The position numbers were made by a program, and so were the translations under genes. Below are positions 45,152-56,972 of a DNA stretch of 64,000 nucleotides, one piece after another. Position 1 is the first letter of the stretch. Each line of letters opens with the position of its first letter. This stretch comes from Macrosoma leucophasiata (lineage: Eukaryota > Arthropoda > Insecta > Lepidoptera > Hedylidae): the NCBI GenBank assembly GCA_036365455.1, contig JAWQUS010000027.1, positions 12,326,501 through 12,390,500 on the forward strand. Direction: 5' to 3'. Under the pieces are notes generated by a model that was given only the letters and a program-made list of their open reading frames with translations, was not told where the DNA came from and did not search any database.

Positions 45152-46149
45152 ACCCGAAATACACCGAAGTCTTCTTGGATACTGTAGATAACTAAGTTAT
45201 TGTTCCGAGATAGTTAATTTTGATGTCATGAATTTGACAAAGTCAATTATTCAGCAATATCAATCATCAATCAAATTAATACAAAAGATAATAAAAATAC
45301 CTAGATACTTAAATAGTTTAATTTAGTTGTGCAAACTAGGTACCTACATTATTGCTACTTTGACATTATTATCTGCGAACACAAAAAGATAAGGTAGGTA
45401 AACGAATTACGATAAACAAAAACATCATTTGCAAATGTTTTAATTAAAGTTGTGCGGTGCTGAGTTTACCGTCGGCAGACAACAGACAATTAACAAAACC
45501 GGCTATCCGGGTAAGGGCGTGGCGCAGCAAACCTCCAACTTGTACATCCGCCGCTAAACCAAATATTTCCGACCCGGGCCGTGCTATTCTCAGAGGCTTT
45601 TAGTTCCGAAATAGCAGATCGCTTCCCCTATTTAATGGATTTTATTTTAGTGGCGCTGCGATTCTATCGATTTTATCTTCTTTTGTGCACTGAACTATGA
45701 ATGTTATTCTAAGCACGTCGTTTTTAGATAATGACATTCAGATATGAAATTAAGGTTAATTTTGATCTCGATACTCACTAAAAACTTCCAAACGCTAGAT
45801 GGGAATAAATTTCAAATTTTGTTGTTTTTAAAAATATCTTCGTCACAATTGCCATCATACTTTAAAAAGAAGGGTTTTTGAGTATATCACATTTTTTAAA
45901 ACAAAAGGGCATATCAGTGTAGTTAGATAATAATATATAACATTACAATAATTTGAATTAAACAACCGAGAGATAACGCTCTGCTTGGTATTTGTTGATG
46001 TTCCCGTGGCAAATAATACAGATCAAGGCTTATAGGCGGCCTTAAAATAATATTTTTTCAGGTAGGTACAAAAGATATTGTATTTCAAGAAAACGTTTTT
46101 CGTAAATTTTCACAAGCTATCTTAATATGCTAAATTCATTTATAATTAG
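45152..46149. other. Intergenic DNA, nothing recognised
   Basis: A GC-richer patch at 45465-45630 (GGGTAAGGGCGTGGCGCAGC) carries no frame. The rest is AT-rich. Confidence 0.4.
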
Positions 46150-46331
46150 CGTTCCTCGGACTCCAACGAATATTTCAAAACTATAATAAGACAAATTAGT
46201 CCAGCCGTTCTCGAGTGTAGTGAGAGTAACAAATGTATATCAGGGAGGTATATCAGGGCCGGGATATTTGGCGCTCCACACTCTCTGCCTACTCCGTAAG
46301 AGACTTGGCGTGAAGATACATACATAGATAC
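46150..46331 (+). repeat. Family R scrap fused to family T 3' end
   Basis: AATTAGTCCAGCCGTTCTCG (46193-46212) belongs to family R. From about 46252, GCCGGGATATTTGGCGCTCC, ACACTCTCTGCCTACTCCGT and GGCGTGAAGATACATACATA is the family T tail. The junction contains a duplicated GTATATCAGG. Confidence 0.55.
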
Positions 46332-46497
46332 ATTTCATTAGTGCTCCTAGGCAGTAAGAATATTTTTAAGACCAAGTCGTAAATCATACAAAAGTTTCAC
46401 CAACACACTTTTCCGTGTTAAAAGGGCCACATTTAGATCTGAGTACAAGACACAACTCACATAGATAAATAGTTCCTACACAAACTGCGCACAAAAT

Positions 46498-46526
46498 ATT
46501 TATTTATTTATTTATTTATTTATTTA
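46498..46526 (-). repeat. TTTA microsatellite (LINE tail)
   Basis: About seven TTTA units. In LINE sense they form the AAAT 3' tail that also ends the fragments at 39242 and 56972. Confidence 0.8.
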
Positions 46527-48678
46527 CACTTTTATGCATATCGTACATACGGCGGACTTAATGCCACTAGGAATTCTCTTACAGTCAACCTTGGGGTTGT
46601 GTGAAATAACTTGTAGGGGTGCAACATAATAGAAATATAATAATAATTAACTATTTAAGTATTTAAAAACTAAACTAACTATACAATCAATAAATAAATT
46701 GAATACATAATATAGATACATATTTTACATAAAACTACACATATATATGAATAAAAATATATATTACAATATATAAATAAATATTATAATAACGATGACG
46801 ATTGTGTGAAACCTAAATCATAAATTAAGTGACCTTAAAAGAAAATCTTTAGTTCTCCGCTTGAAGATAAACTTGCTGGCAGATTGTCGAATGTTCTAGA
46901 GTTTAAAAGCAGAAATAGCGAAGGAGTCAGACATAAAACCAGTGCGGTGAGAAGATATTTCAAGGATCAGGTTTTCTGATGAACGAAGGTAGTGATCATG
47001 AGAGTTGCCCAAATAATTAAACTTGTTTTTAAGATAACACGGATAACAAGGATCGTTAATGATGGAGAAAAGTAAACAGAGAATCCTTAAGTGTCTTCTC
47101 TGATGGATAGGGAGCCAGTTGAGCTTGGAACGATAAGAAGAGATGTGATAAAATTTACGAAGGTCATAAATAAAACGAATACAATTATTCAGTAAACGAT
47201 CCAGTTTGTTCAGAAGTTGTTGGGACATGTCTGAACAACAAACATCTGCATAATCAATGATAGGGACGACAAGAGATTGCACAAGAACAGTTTTGGTACG
47301 AGAGGGTAAAAAGTTTTTGAGTCTATAGAGGGAACGCAGCAATAGTATTTTGTGATGGAAGTGACTTGTTTCTTCCAACTAAGACAGGAATCTACAAATA
47401 ATCCTAAATTTTTGACATAATCCGAGAAAGGAATTACAGTGCTTTCGTATAATAATGGCGTTAAATTATTGAAATCCAATTTGTTAATAAAATAACTGCT
47501 ACCAATAACGATAGCTTGGCACTTGCTTATGTTTACTGGTATGCCAAACTTACGAGACCATTCGGAAATTGCATATAAATCGTTATTAACTACATCAATG
47601 GCCTGGTTTACATTAGAAAAGTCAGCTTGAGCATAGATCTGCAAATCATCTGCACACAAATGATAAGAGCCATGAAGACGTGTAGTTAGAGCATTAATAA
47701 ATATCAAAAAGAAGAGGAGAGAGAATTCCGCCTTGTGGAACACCAGTGGCAAGACTGCACCAATCAGATAGTTCCTGTCTGTTGCGTACCGCCTGCTGAC
47801 GTCCACGAAGATAAGACGAGAACCATTCCAGCACCAGGGATGAAGTTCCTATGCGTGAGAGGATTGCAAGTAGTACGTCATGATCAACCGTATTAAAAGC
47901 ATTCGAGAAATCAACTAGTACTAGTATGGTGAGTTGACCATACTCCATACCAGATCTAATATCATCAATAACCTTGAGGAGGGCAGTGGATGTGCTGTGG
48001 CCAGGGCGAAAACCAGATTGAAACTCAGACATAAAATTATTTTGGAAAACAAATAGAGATAATTGCTTATGAACTATGGCTTCTATAGTTTTTGAAAGAA
48101 ACGGAAGAATTGAAATCGGTCGAAAATGACTAACCAGATTAGGATTAGAAATTTTCGGTAGAGGGATAATAAATGCTTTACGCCAAACTAAAGGAAATTC
48201 ACCAGTCTCAAGGGAAAAGTTAATAATATGTGTAAGAACTGGTAAAATATAATCAATAATGTGAATAAGTTCTACTGACTCCATCACAACCCACTACCTT
48301 AGATTTAATTGAACAAATGAATTTGTGAACCTCATCGCTGGTGACTGGAGAGAAGTTTTGAATTTATCACTTGTAAGGAAGTTGAAGCAAGGAAGTTAAA
48401 TACCGAAGAGTTTCAGATTTAGTGATGAAATCTAACTGTGTAGTTCTAGAAAATTGTAGATTAAAGTCATTAAGTGAAAAATTAAGCGTAGATAGATTGA
48501 GATGAGGCCGAGAAAAGCCAAGTGATTTGATAAACTTCGATACGTCTGCCGGAGAAGAGTGTAAGACATTTTCAAAGATATAACGGCGCTTTGCAGCCCT
48601 TACCATCTGGTTGCAGCGATTCCTAGCATGTTTATAGCTACACCAATTTACATCGCTACGATCCCTTCTATAGACACG

Positions 48679-48930
48679 AAACGTTAATATACTTGCCGCT
48701 AAATGGTAGTGTTCAACACTATCGTGTTCCGGTCAGGTGGTAATGTACGGCCCTGTAATTTCCGGCACAGAGGCATAAGACCTTAGGCCTCAGGAGTGGT
48801 AACGCATCTGCATTTTGACCTTGGTCTTTGTGTGGGTGTCTATAAGCTGCAGTCATCACTTAACATCAATGTGAACTGCATGCTTGTTTACCACTTCCAT
48901 TACATAAAAAAAAAAAAAAAAAAAACGCCT
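48679..48930 (+). mobile_element. Family A retroposon nested in the LINE, poly(A) tail intact
   Basis: Sense plus, opposite to its host LINE. The body at 48684-48905 is followed by 20 A (48906-48925). It is 5'-truncated, starting TTAATATACTTGCCGCTAAA. AAACG occurs at 48679-48683 and again at the poly(A) edge (48923-48927), consistent with a short target duplication. Removing the insert rejoins the LINE codons RRRDKAF and RVYRRD. Confidence 0.8.
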
Positions 48931-49970
48931 TGTCACGGCGCCGCATTGCCATACGGACACCACTGGTTATCCAAGGCGCTGGCGGGCGTTTAACCCGGCG
49001 TGCTTTAAGAGGTGCATGAGAATCAAATAGAGATAATAAATATTCATTCAATAAAGTTACTTTTTCATTAACAGAAGGTGCCATCTCAATCTTAGACCAA
49101 TCAATTGCAATGGCATCTAATTTAAGTTTTTCAAAATCCATATCTGCGAAATTTCTAGAATAGGTAATAGTTGGACGTGGTTTAGGAGTTCGAATTTTAT
49201 AAGTGATGTAAATTAAATCGTGTCTAGGTAGGCCCGGAGCAGCAAATTGTCCGTGATTTAAAGTTAAAGCATCGGAAGTGGTACAAATTAGGTCGAGCCA
49301 GGAGTCATCAAAGTTTAAATTCTGATGCGTGGGATTGAGTCGAAGCAATGATAGATTTGATGACTCGAGGATCGAGACCAGGTTACGCGACCTAGTATTA
49401 TCTCTTGACATGTCAGTGTTAAAGTCGCCCATCACGATGAGATGCTTGTTCTCAGAAGAAAGTGTTTCTAGAACGGGTTCCAAAGTGGAAAAATAATCAA
49501 TAGACGGCGGGCAGTAGACAACCCCTAGAACAGCTTTCACCCCTTTGACTTAATTTCAATAAACAGAAATTCAGGACTTCCACTATATAAAGATGGTGAA
49601 GAGGTAAGGATTTTATAGGGTATGTTGCTCCGAAGGTAAATTGCAACACCCCCGGCTCTTTTTCCCGTGCGATCGTTGCGAATGAGAGTGAAATCTGGGA
49701 GACTGAAAGAGGTGGATGGAAGTTCGGGCTTGAGCCAACTCTCTGAAACAAGAATAGCATGAGTAGGATTGTTTGAGAAAATATTCAGGAGTTCAGAGTA
49801 ATGTTGCGGAATGCTTTGCGCATTGATATGACAGACATGTAAATTGTTTGGGAACCTCTGCATCTCCGCATTTAGTTTGTCACTAAGTGAAAAAGTATCA
49901 TCAAGCGAAGAAAAAGAAATAGATGAGCCATTGTAGGCCGAGTAAACGCTATCGTCATCATCAGACATAA

Positions 49971-51759
49971 TAATATAAGAATAAAAAATACTATATAATA
50001 ATATATGGAATATAATATAATCTAAAAAAATATTTAAACTTATATCGTTTACTTATTTAAAAAAAAAATAAGTTTCCTTAACCTGCCGGTCAACTGTGAA
50101 TTCATGATAAAAAATTAAAAACGATTGGCTTACAGTAATGTGCTTAAAAATTTACAATAACAATAAAATAATAAAATCACAAAATTCGTATAATTAAATT
50201 TTAACATTTCACAGCCTAGACTGCGTAGACTTAAACGTTATCAGCAAAAAAAAAAATAATAAAAAACAACAACATTGGGTGTTCCGAAATATTCACGGGC
50301 ACTGTAAAATGTGACGTCCGTTCATTACACTCCGAAACCGTACCCAATTAATTAAAATTACTTATAGTGATTAGTGCTTAAAACACGTCACATTAAGTCT
50401 AATGTGGCGTCTCAAACTACCTATACGAAACATGTCGTTAAAATATTGATAGTCTATATCAGAAACTCATTTAATCAATTAGGGTGACAGGCACCTCTTA
50501 TGACACGTCAAAAACAAACGAAATAAATTAAAGTGAACAGCAATTGATATACATGTCAAACAAGATAAAAAATATATGTAAAGTCAAGAATATCACTAAG
50601 ATAAAACTAAATGTAATAAACTAATGTAAAAAGTATATCAGTAGAATGTCTCATTTCCCCTTTACAAACTGATAACAAAGAGTAAAAAGAAAAGAAAAAG
50701 AGTCATTCTTTGTCATTCACCGGCAAAGTTCCAAAGGCCAATATGATCTGAGAAAAACATGCCGGAAAAATCTCAGTCGGCTCTTTTAAAAATATCTCTT
50801 AGGCATATTTTTACAATTTTCCATAATTTAAACAAATGGTAAAACTTTCCAACAATTACCGATGGTTTGTGGGGGTAAGGGGGGAGGGGGGAGGGGAGGG
50901 AGGCAACCAACCCCCTTATACCTCCCCCCTCCCGTCGAAACCCCAGATTTTAGGAGATATGCTATAGCACTGATTCCATTAAAAATACTCAATTTTGAAG
51001 TAATAGGGGGGCTTTAGGGCATGATAAAAGGTGTGAAGAAGGGTGTACCCTTCCCTCCCCAACACTACACTCCTCAATCTACAAAAAACGCGTAGTTTTA
51101 AAAGAAAAAAAAAATTGTCGCTTGTATTTCCTAAACAACAGTTTGGTTCTGGCGCTTCGCCGGCCGCTGCCGCGGCACGCTCGCTTCGCTCGCTCGTCTC
51201 GCGCGCTGTTTTTACATATACAACCTAACCTAACCAACTCTTCATGGGAAACATGGGTAGGAGACGCCATGGTAGTCACTCGTTGGAAATCTTACAGGAG
51301 TACGTGAAAACGATCTCAACTGCTAGGGCAACAAACGCTGACTGCTTGACACAGCTGTCACTGCATGTAAAACAAACAAAATGGCGTCCGTTGCGTTCCG
51401 TTCCAAACAAAGTAAAAACGAATTTGTATATTTTATGTGTAAAAAAAGTAAAAATATACTGATAATATGTTCTACAGAAGTTATTATTTACACAAAACAT
51501 AATGAATACTTATAATAGAACAATATTAATTATCGAAATCGAAAAATACGTAAATAAGTAACATGGTATGAAATAGAACTAAATGCCGTTGATGAGTAAT
51601 GAAACGTTTTATGTCAATGCTGCCACCAGACATGACATATAAACAAACTTAAAATGGCGATCTAGTCGATTTGTATGGAAATTTTGCAAAAATATATCTT
51701 AAGAACTGTGCATTTTCGAAAAGTAAAACTTCACAAAACGCTTTATATTTACGAGTACT
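49971..51759. other. AT-rich DNA with G-rich and CpG-rich islands
   Basis: No gene. It contains a purine/pyrimidine G-C tract at 50870-50933 and a CpG block at 51150-51210 (CGCTTCGCCGGCCGCTGCCG, CTCGCTTCGCTCGCTCGTCT) followed by AACCTAACCTAACC. Confidence 0.4.
50870..50933. other. G-quadruplex-prone tract with opposing C-rich arm
   Basis: Plus strand: five G-runs of 3-6 bases separated by A or TAA at 50871-50902 (GGGGGTAAGGGGGGAGGGG...). After an 8-nt gap, C-runs follow at 50911-50933 (CCCCCTTATACCTCCCCCCT). Either strand could form a quadruplex, or the two arms could pair as an imperfect hairpin. Confidence 0.65.
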
Positions 51760-52185
51760 ATCTTCAAAAAAAATATGAACTTCCTAATCGCTGTCAAGCG
51801 TCGGAACGTTTAGCCCTCGGACAACACATAAGAAGTACCTTTAAGTTTTGCTTTCTTCTGCCAAATATTAGCTCTTACAGTTGGGGTAGATAATCTAAGA
51901 AGTAGTGGCCTTGTATGGCCTTCACTAAAACTACCCAGTCGGTGACACACTAATAAAGAGCTGGGATCCAAATTATTGAGTCCAAGCTTTGTATGCAGAA
52001 TGGAGATAACTGTAGCAGTGGCATTTTCATCATCATTTTCTGCAACTCGTCCCAGCAGAAGAAATTTTCGCCTATGACGCATCTTGATTGCATCCACACT
52101 CCGGGTTATTTCTGTCAGCTGTTTCTGAAGACTTGATAATACAGACCTGACATGCTGTTTAAATTCTTTTTTCTTTTTTCATTGT
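51760..52185 (-). pseudogene. LINE ORF1-like fragment
   Basis: On the minus strand a coiled-coil-like lead (FKQHVRSVLSSLQKQLTEIT RSVDAIKM) runs into RRKFLLLGRVAENDDENATA, LGLNNLDPSSLLVCHRLGSF, RPLLLRLSTPTVRANIWQKK and AKLKGTSYVLSEG. This order (helix, RRM-like fold, R-P-LLL, W-KK-LKGT, SE) is that of the nucleic-acid chaperone ORF1 of L1/CR1-type LINEs. A stop after SEG interrupts; the same frame continues TFRRLTAIRKF, so a point mutation killed it. No RT is adjacent. Confidence 0.6.
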
Positions 52186-52444
52186 TTAAATATGATATTG
52201 ACAGGTATATGTACACAAACATAAAACATCTAAAGGAAATATTTCTTTCATAAACATTCAAAGCGCTAATAGTTGGGCATAATGGTCATTTGATTTTATA
52301 TTTAGGTAGTACAAAAATGATTATACGAGGTCTTTCTTTTCAACATTCAATACATTATCTTTAACTTACATCTATAAGTACATGATTATTATGTTAGTAA
52401 TTTTAAATGCACCTAACATGGACTTTAATAAATACTTACAAATA
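52186..52444. other. Spacer
   Basis: AT-rich, nothing recognised. Confidence 0.4.
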
Positions 52445-53051
52445 AAAAAGCGGTCAAGTGCGTGTCGGCCCACGTGCAGTATAGGGTTCCGGCGTTTTGA
52501 TGTTTGATTAATGTAATAAAAAAAATATGTACCTATTTCCTATGGAGTTGTTCAAAAATTTCGAGTATTACATTTGGTCGACTATTACTCACAAACTTGT
52601 AAAGCCAACTTAGGTGTGATAGTTTTCCTTTTAATTTCGTTATATGTAGCTACTATTTCCGGCACGTTTGAATTTCTAACAACAACCATTTAGTTGGTAT
52701 AGGGGGGAGACACTTGACTCTAACGAAAATTGGCACTTTAAAACTTAATAAGTCACGAACAGTTAACTATATCGAAAAATTATACACACACCTCTAACAG
52801 TTTTGAAAGACCTATCCAACGATATCCCATACTATATAGAAAACGAAAAAATTATCCGCTCATTACATGTAGGGGAGGTATAATGTTTTATTTTTCATGG
52901 TTTTATTTGTTGGCGTAATTAAGGTGTATACTTGTGCCAAATTTCAAGTCTCTAGTACAAACAGTTTTTGCGCTAAACCGCGGACGGTCAGAGAGACAGA
53001 CGGACATGGCGAAACTATAAGGGTTCCTTGTTTACTAAGGAACCCTAAAAA
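52445..53051 (+). repeat. Family C repeat, best-preserved copy
   Basis: About 607 bp, starting AAAAAGCGGTCAAGTGCGTG and ending AGGGTTCCTTGTTTACTAAG then GAACCCTAAAAA. The last part folds into a hairpin (AGGGTTCCTT/AAGGAACCCT at 53020-53045). There is no open frame. Its order of conserved blocks matches 34432-35038 throughout. Confidence 0.7.
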
Positions 53052-53070
53052 CGGTTGTGTTCTAAGGTTA

Positions 53071-53121
53071 TTGCGAGCTACACTCATTGTAATAAATCAA
53101 GTTTTACGGATTTATCTCTAA
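53071..53121 (+). repeat. Family D end fragment
   Basis: TTGCGAGCTACACTCATTGT followed by TTTTACGGATTTATCTCTAA matches 5318-5364, including bases outside the inverted repeat there. Confidence 0.55.
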
Positions 53122-53302
53122 TATTATAATATCTTCTAATATTATATTTAAAAATTTTAAAATAGTTTATAAATCAGTTTAGTGTAACATTTAAGTTCAA
53201 TTTAAAGTAAGTAAATTAAAAAAAAAAACATTTTAGTTTAATAATCATTTACAATACTTTTATTGTAATAAAATTTAAGGGTGGTTATTTCGCGAATCCG
53301 GT
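53122..53302. other. AT-rich spacer
   Basis: Nothing recognised. Confidence 0.4.
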
Positions 53303-53395
53303 TACATTACCACCTAACCGGAACAGGATAATGCTGAACACTATCATTTGGCCGTAGAAAGATTATATAGATAGATGCGGTGATGCCTACACGTA
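53303..53395 (-). repeat. Family A fragment
   Basis: Plus-strand words ACATTACCACCTAACCGGAA, CAGGATAATGCTGAACACTA and GCGGTGATGCCTACACG. Confidence 0.55.
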
Positions 53396-54095
53396 AAAAC
53401 ACTTTATAAAATTAATACTTATTATAATCTAATTAAAAAATAATAAATTTCCTGACATTTGCAATATTCCATTTTTGTAAAAGGACTCTACCTAACCATT
53501 TCTACCCATAGCATGAGAGCAACTCACACTTTACCAGTTTATGCTTACAGAAGCTGAAGCGACCTTTTATTAAAACGTACAAGAGATTTTTCTGAATAAC
53601 GTATAACGAGACGACGCTAGCTTGTGATGAAAGGGCGCCCTCAGCCACCTAATGAATAATAATTGTTGGTGACAAGGAATGCCACTCGAGACAATCTGAT
53701 GCTGAAAGCGATACAGATAATCATGATTATTCCAGTTTTGCTCAAACCCGCTATGGAGTCAATAATATGGAATAAATAATGCAATGTTTGAAACACGTAC
53801 TTACAGCTATCGACAATCTTTTTGAAAATGTTTTTATTGCATTTAGGGGGTATTTTGGATTGGTGGGACTTATTTTATGATAATAGACAAACAACCGCAC
53901 TGATTACAATGTTGATAATTGATAACAGAGAAACTTAATCTAATAAAGGTGTGAGGGAACGGGTGGAAATGTTCCTCCTGCGAAAAGGGAGGAGCATCCG
54001 ACGAGGCGAGGTGATAGCTCCTGGCGGGCCGCGGCGCAACGTTTAACTTTGGGCAGTTGCATATATGGCAACTCTTGAGAAAACATCGTGATGTG
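53396..54095. other. Intergenic DNA, nothing firm
   Basis: A GC-richer patch at 53945-54055 (GGCGGGCCGCGGCGCAACGT) carries an 89-codon minus-strand frame with no recognisable domain. Confidence 0.35.
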
Positions 54096-54271
54096 ATACC
54101 ACTCCTGACGCCTAAGGTGTTATGCCTCTGTGCCTGCAATTACAGGGCTGTACACTACCACCTGACCGGAACACGATAGTGCTGGACACGGCGGTACTAG
54201 CGGCAAGTATATTAGGTAATACGGTGGTGCCTACGCCCACGAGCTCCGTCACTGCAGCTCTACCACCAGCA
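54096..54271 (-). repeat. Family A fragment
   Basis: Plus strand: CCACTCCTGACGCCTAAGGT, GACCGGAACACGATAGTGCT, GTATATTAGGTAATACGGTG and GCAGCTCTACCACCAGCAA. Confidence 0.6.
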
Positions 54272-56299
54272 ATCTCTATATTATAAATATGCGTAAAAAT
54301 TACGTTTGCAGAATATCTGGATGAACGAAATGATTCTGCACCCTACCTTCGGGACCCTAACCTATTAGTAGCGTATGTTTTTCTATAGGTACGTTCATAC
54401 GAGCATGCCGTAGCAGTATCGCAGCGTCAGTGCTAAAATCAGATGTACTTAAATTAAAAGACATTTATTCCTAAACTAGGTAAGTTTAACCTAACCTAAC
54501 CTTACAGAATAAAATCGCAATGTGGACGTCAGTTTATTAAAATATCAATAATTTAAGTAGAGTACTGGAATTACTGAACTCGGGACGAGGCACCAAATTC
54601 CGGGACTTAACCGAATTTTCCCGAATCCATCCACCGCGTTTTTGTACCAGCAAAAGTCTTCGATATGATTCCGTCATGATGATTTACGATATTTTTTATT
54701 TCGAACCCAAAAGCCACACGATAATAAGGCTCGGGCTAGCATTACCTTAATCATACTTTATTCATGTAACCAAAAGTGTTTCCTTGATGTTGAACACTAT
54801 CTTATAGGTGTGAAACGATGGGTGAAGTGTTGAGCTTAATGCGATTAAGAGTAAACTGTCTCGTCTCGTTCATTAATAAAGTTTTCACTCTCGGCGTCGA
54901 AGCAAACAAGCCAATATTTTCACCATGTTTCTCATTGGCCTTAAGTATTCAGCGACAATAGGTAAGTACACGTCTTCCAAGTTGGGTGAGTTTCATAAAT
55001 TGAAGTCACTCTTTACTTAATTGTTCTTCTGAACTTCACAATGGATTTTGAAGAGGTTTTGAGAGCTGCCTAACAAAGTTTTACGCCAACCCTGTTTCGC
55101 AATAGCAAAATATAAGTACGTAAGTATACCTATTATAATGTTACAATAAAAATAATATACAGTCGTTTGCACAGGAGCGTAGGGTCCATAATTACGATTT
55201 GAAGACCTCGGTTTTCGAGTAATGAACCGTTGATCCTAGAGCCTAGTCGACTTCTCCATAACAATCTAGGATACCAGGGCATTGATAACCTGCTTTTAGA
55301 CTATTGCTTGTCAGTTAACTTTATCTTAAAACGTTTGTTACGTATGCTAAGCAACAGGACGTTTTCCTTGTATGCGATGGGTGTGTGCGCTCCCGGCGCA
55401 CGTACACACAAGCGTGACGTATTTTAAGATAGTGCAATATGACGTGCACAGCTTCACGACAGCCATAGTCCCTCTTGCAAGTATGAATGTAATATGTTGT
55501 CAATGCTTCAATGGTTGCGTAATAATCCTCCTCTCGCAAGAATATGGAGTTGTTTACAAACATTATGAAACTGTTAATATTGTTATTGGTCATCGCCGTT
55601 ATTACCCCGACCGCGACCGTGAGAGACTGGTACTGTTCGTGAGAAACGTTTCGTTACTTGAATCCTTCCCTTCGTGATGGGTTAGCAACCAAAGTATCGC
55701 CAGGGTTTTTCAGTTATGGGCTAGTTACCTACTTGATTGTGTAAAATCGCAGTTTGATTACCTATACATACAATTACCTATTAGCCACGTGTAGGTATGG
55801 AGTAAATGTCATCGTTGCAGTTAATTGGGGAAAATCAGAAATAATATGTTATCATCTATGGAATTTATTGGATATACCGGCTATTTAAGTTATGTATTGT
55901 TAATTAAAAATAAAACAGTATGAAGCGTTGTCACAATGACATTTTCCTTTCATTGTTCCATTTTGGGATCGAGCTGAATATGCATTCAGCTTTAGAATAT
56001 TCCAGAAAGCTGAAATTTCGTGCGCTTGCTACAGCGCGAAGTGCATACGTTGCGACTCGTGATCTGATCGGCCGGTGCCGCTGTCGATACACCCGAGTAA
56101 TATGCATGGCTTTTTCTTTAACGATAGCACAGTCGTGGCACCTCGTTCTATTGCACTACCGAGATCTCGCTACACGCTCGGTCAGTCACGGACAGAGCGG
56201 TCTTATCAGTAGCTCGATGGTGCACCTGAGACGCGGAGCCGGAGTACAGATTGCATAGTGCTAAGTATTTACCTTATCCTTATTATTTATGTCTGATGG
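54272..56299. other. Intergenic DNA, nothing firm
   Basis: AT-rich with two CpG-richer areas (55370-55420 and 56020-56255). The first folds: GTGTGTGCGC/GCGCACGTACACAC. Frames at 55321-55677 and 55920-56258 lack known domains and splice context. CCTAACCTAACC at 54489-54500 is a two-unit telomere-like word only. Confidence 0.35.
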
Positions 56300-56442
56300 T
56301 GGGGTCAAAAGTCTTAGGAATCGGCGGGCATGTATGAAGAGAATGATGAAGGTAGACGAGGCACGAGAGGTTTGTCAGAACCGGGATGTCTGGCGCTCTA
56401 CACTCTCTGCCTACCCCGTTAGGGACCTGGCGTGAAGATACA
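56300..56442 (+). repeat. Family T LINE 3' end, best copy
   Basis: GTGGGGTCAAAAGTCTTAGG, GGCACGAGAGGTTTGTCAGA, CGCTCTACACTCTCTGCCTA, CCCCGTTAGGGACCT and GGCGTGAAGATACATCATC. It aligns over its length with the minus-strand copy at 11826-12045. Confidence 0.7.
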
Positions 56443-56630
56443 TCATCATCCTTATTATTTTACGTAGTCAGTATAGGAATTCACTCATATTATTGTTATA
56501 AAAAGTATTAGGCTTTTATATAAATAAAAACAAAAGAATAGAACAAAGGTTTAAAGACAAAGGACTTGTCATTTCGTATTTCATTTTCCTAACTCATTAT
56601 TTTATTGTATATTATTATCAGGGACAGACT

Positions 56631-56972
56631 GGTTAGACACGGCAAAAGACCGAACTGGCTGGAGACATTTGGAGGAGACCTTTACTCGAAGAGAGGTCCT
56701 TAATAAAAAATAGCAATAAACATTGACATTTTATGATAGGCTAATTGAAAAATATGTTTTTTGTATAATTTATTAACATGACATACAATTTAAATTAAAA
56801 TATTATATACTTAAAATGCATGATATTTATAGGTTTTTAAAAAACGGAAATAGAAAAATTTAATAAATATAAAAATGTATTTAATCAAATTGAAAAGAAT
56901 CACTCGAATTATTAAATATGTAATTGTTAAATTGAAATGTAAATTTATTAAGGAATAAAAGGTTTAAATAAA
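56631..56972 (+). pseudogene. 5'-truncated LINE 3' end (last ~25 codons plus 3' UTR)
   Basis: The frame reads RDRTGWRHLEETFTRREVL-like (from WLDTAKDRTGWRHLEETF, about 56631-56705) and then a stop. This is the usual end of jockey/RTE-like ORFs. The 3' UTR ends in TTTAAATAAATAAATAAAT (56965-56980). Confidence 0.6.

Larger units (their letters stand above)
46498..49970 (-). pseudogene. Jockey/CR1-like LINE, nearly complete but broken, with nested insertion
   Basis: On the minus strand the ORF starts MSDDDDSVYSAYN (49968). The endonuclease begins HVCHINAQSIPQHYSELL and VSESWL. A one-base deletion near 49540 shifts the frame to GVVYCPPSIDYF, VMGDFNTDMSRD and GLPRHDLI; the usual SDH is RH here, so the catalytic Asp is lost. 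Family A interrupts at 48684-48925. After it come VYRRDRSDVNW, AAKRRYIF, WRKAFIIPLPKI, HFRPISILPFLSKTIE, GFRPGHSTST, LVDFSNAFNTVDH and GVPQGGILSPLLFDIY. Another one-base deletion near 47697 leads to CADD (47645-47656; YADD expected), then KFGIPVNISKC and a C-terminal part ending at 46896. The 3' UTR ends at an AAAT tail seen as TTTA repeats at 46498-46526. It is long dead. Confidence 0.85.

Noticed and set aside
51222..51234. CCTAACCTAACC (also 54489-54500), resembling the insect telomere repeat TTAGG
   Set aside because: Only two to three units in each place; too short for telomeric or interstitial telomeric DNA.
55920..56258. 112-codon plus-strand frame
   Set aside because: No domain or splice support; only a slightly higher GC content than its flanks.
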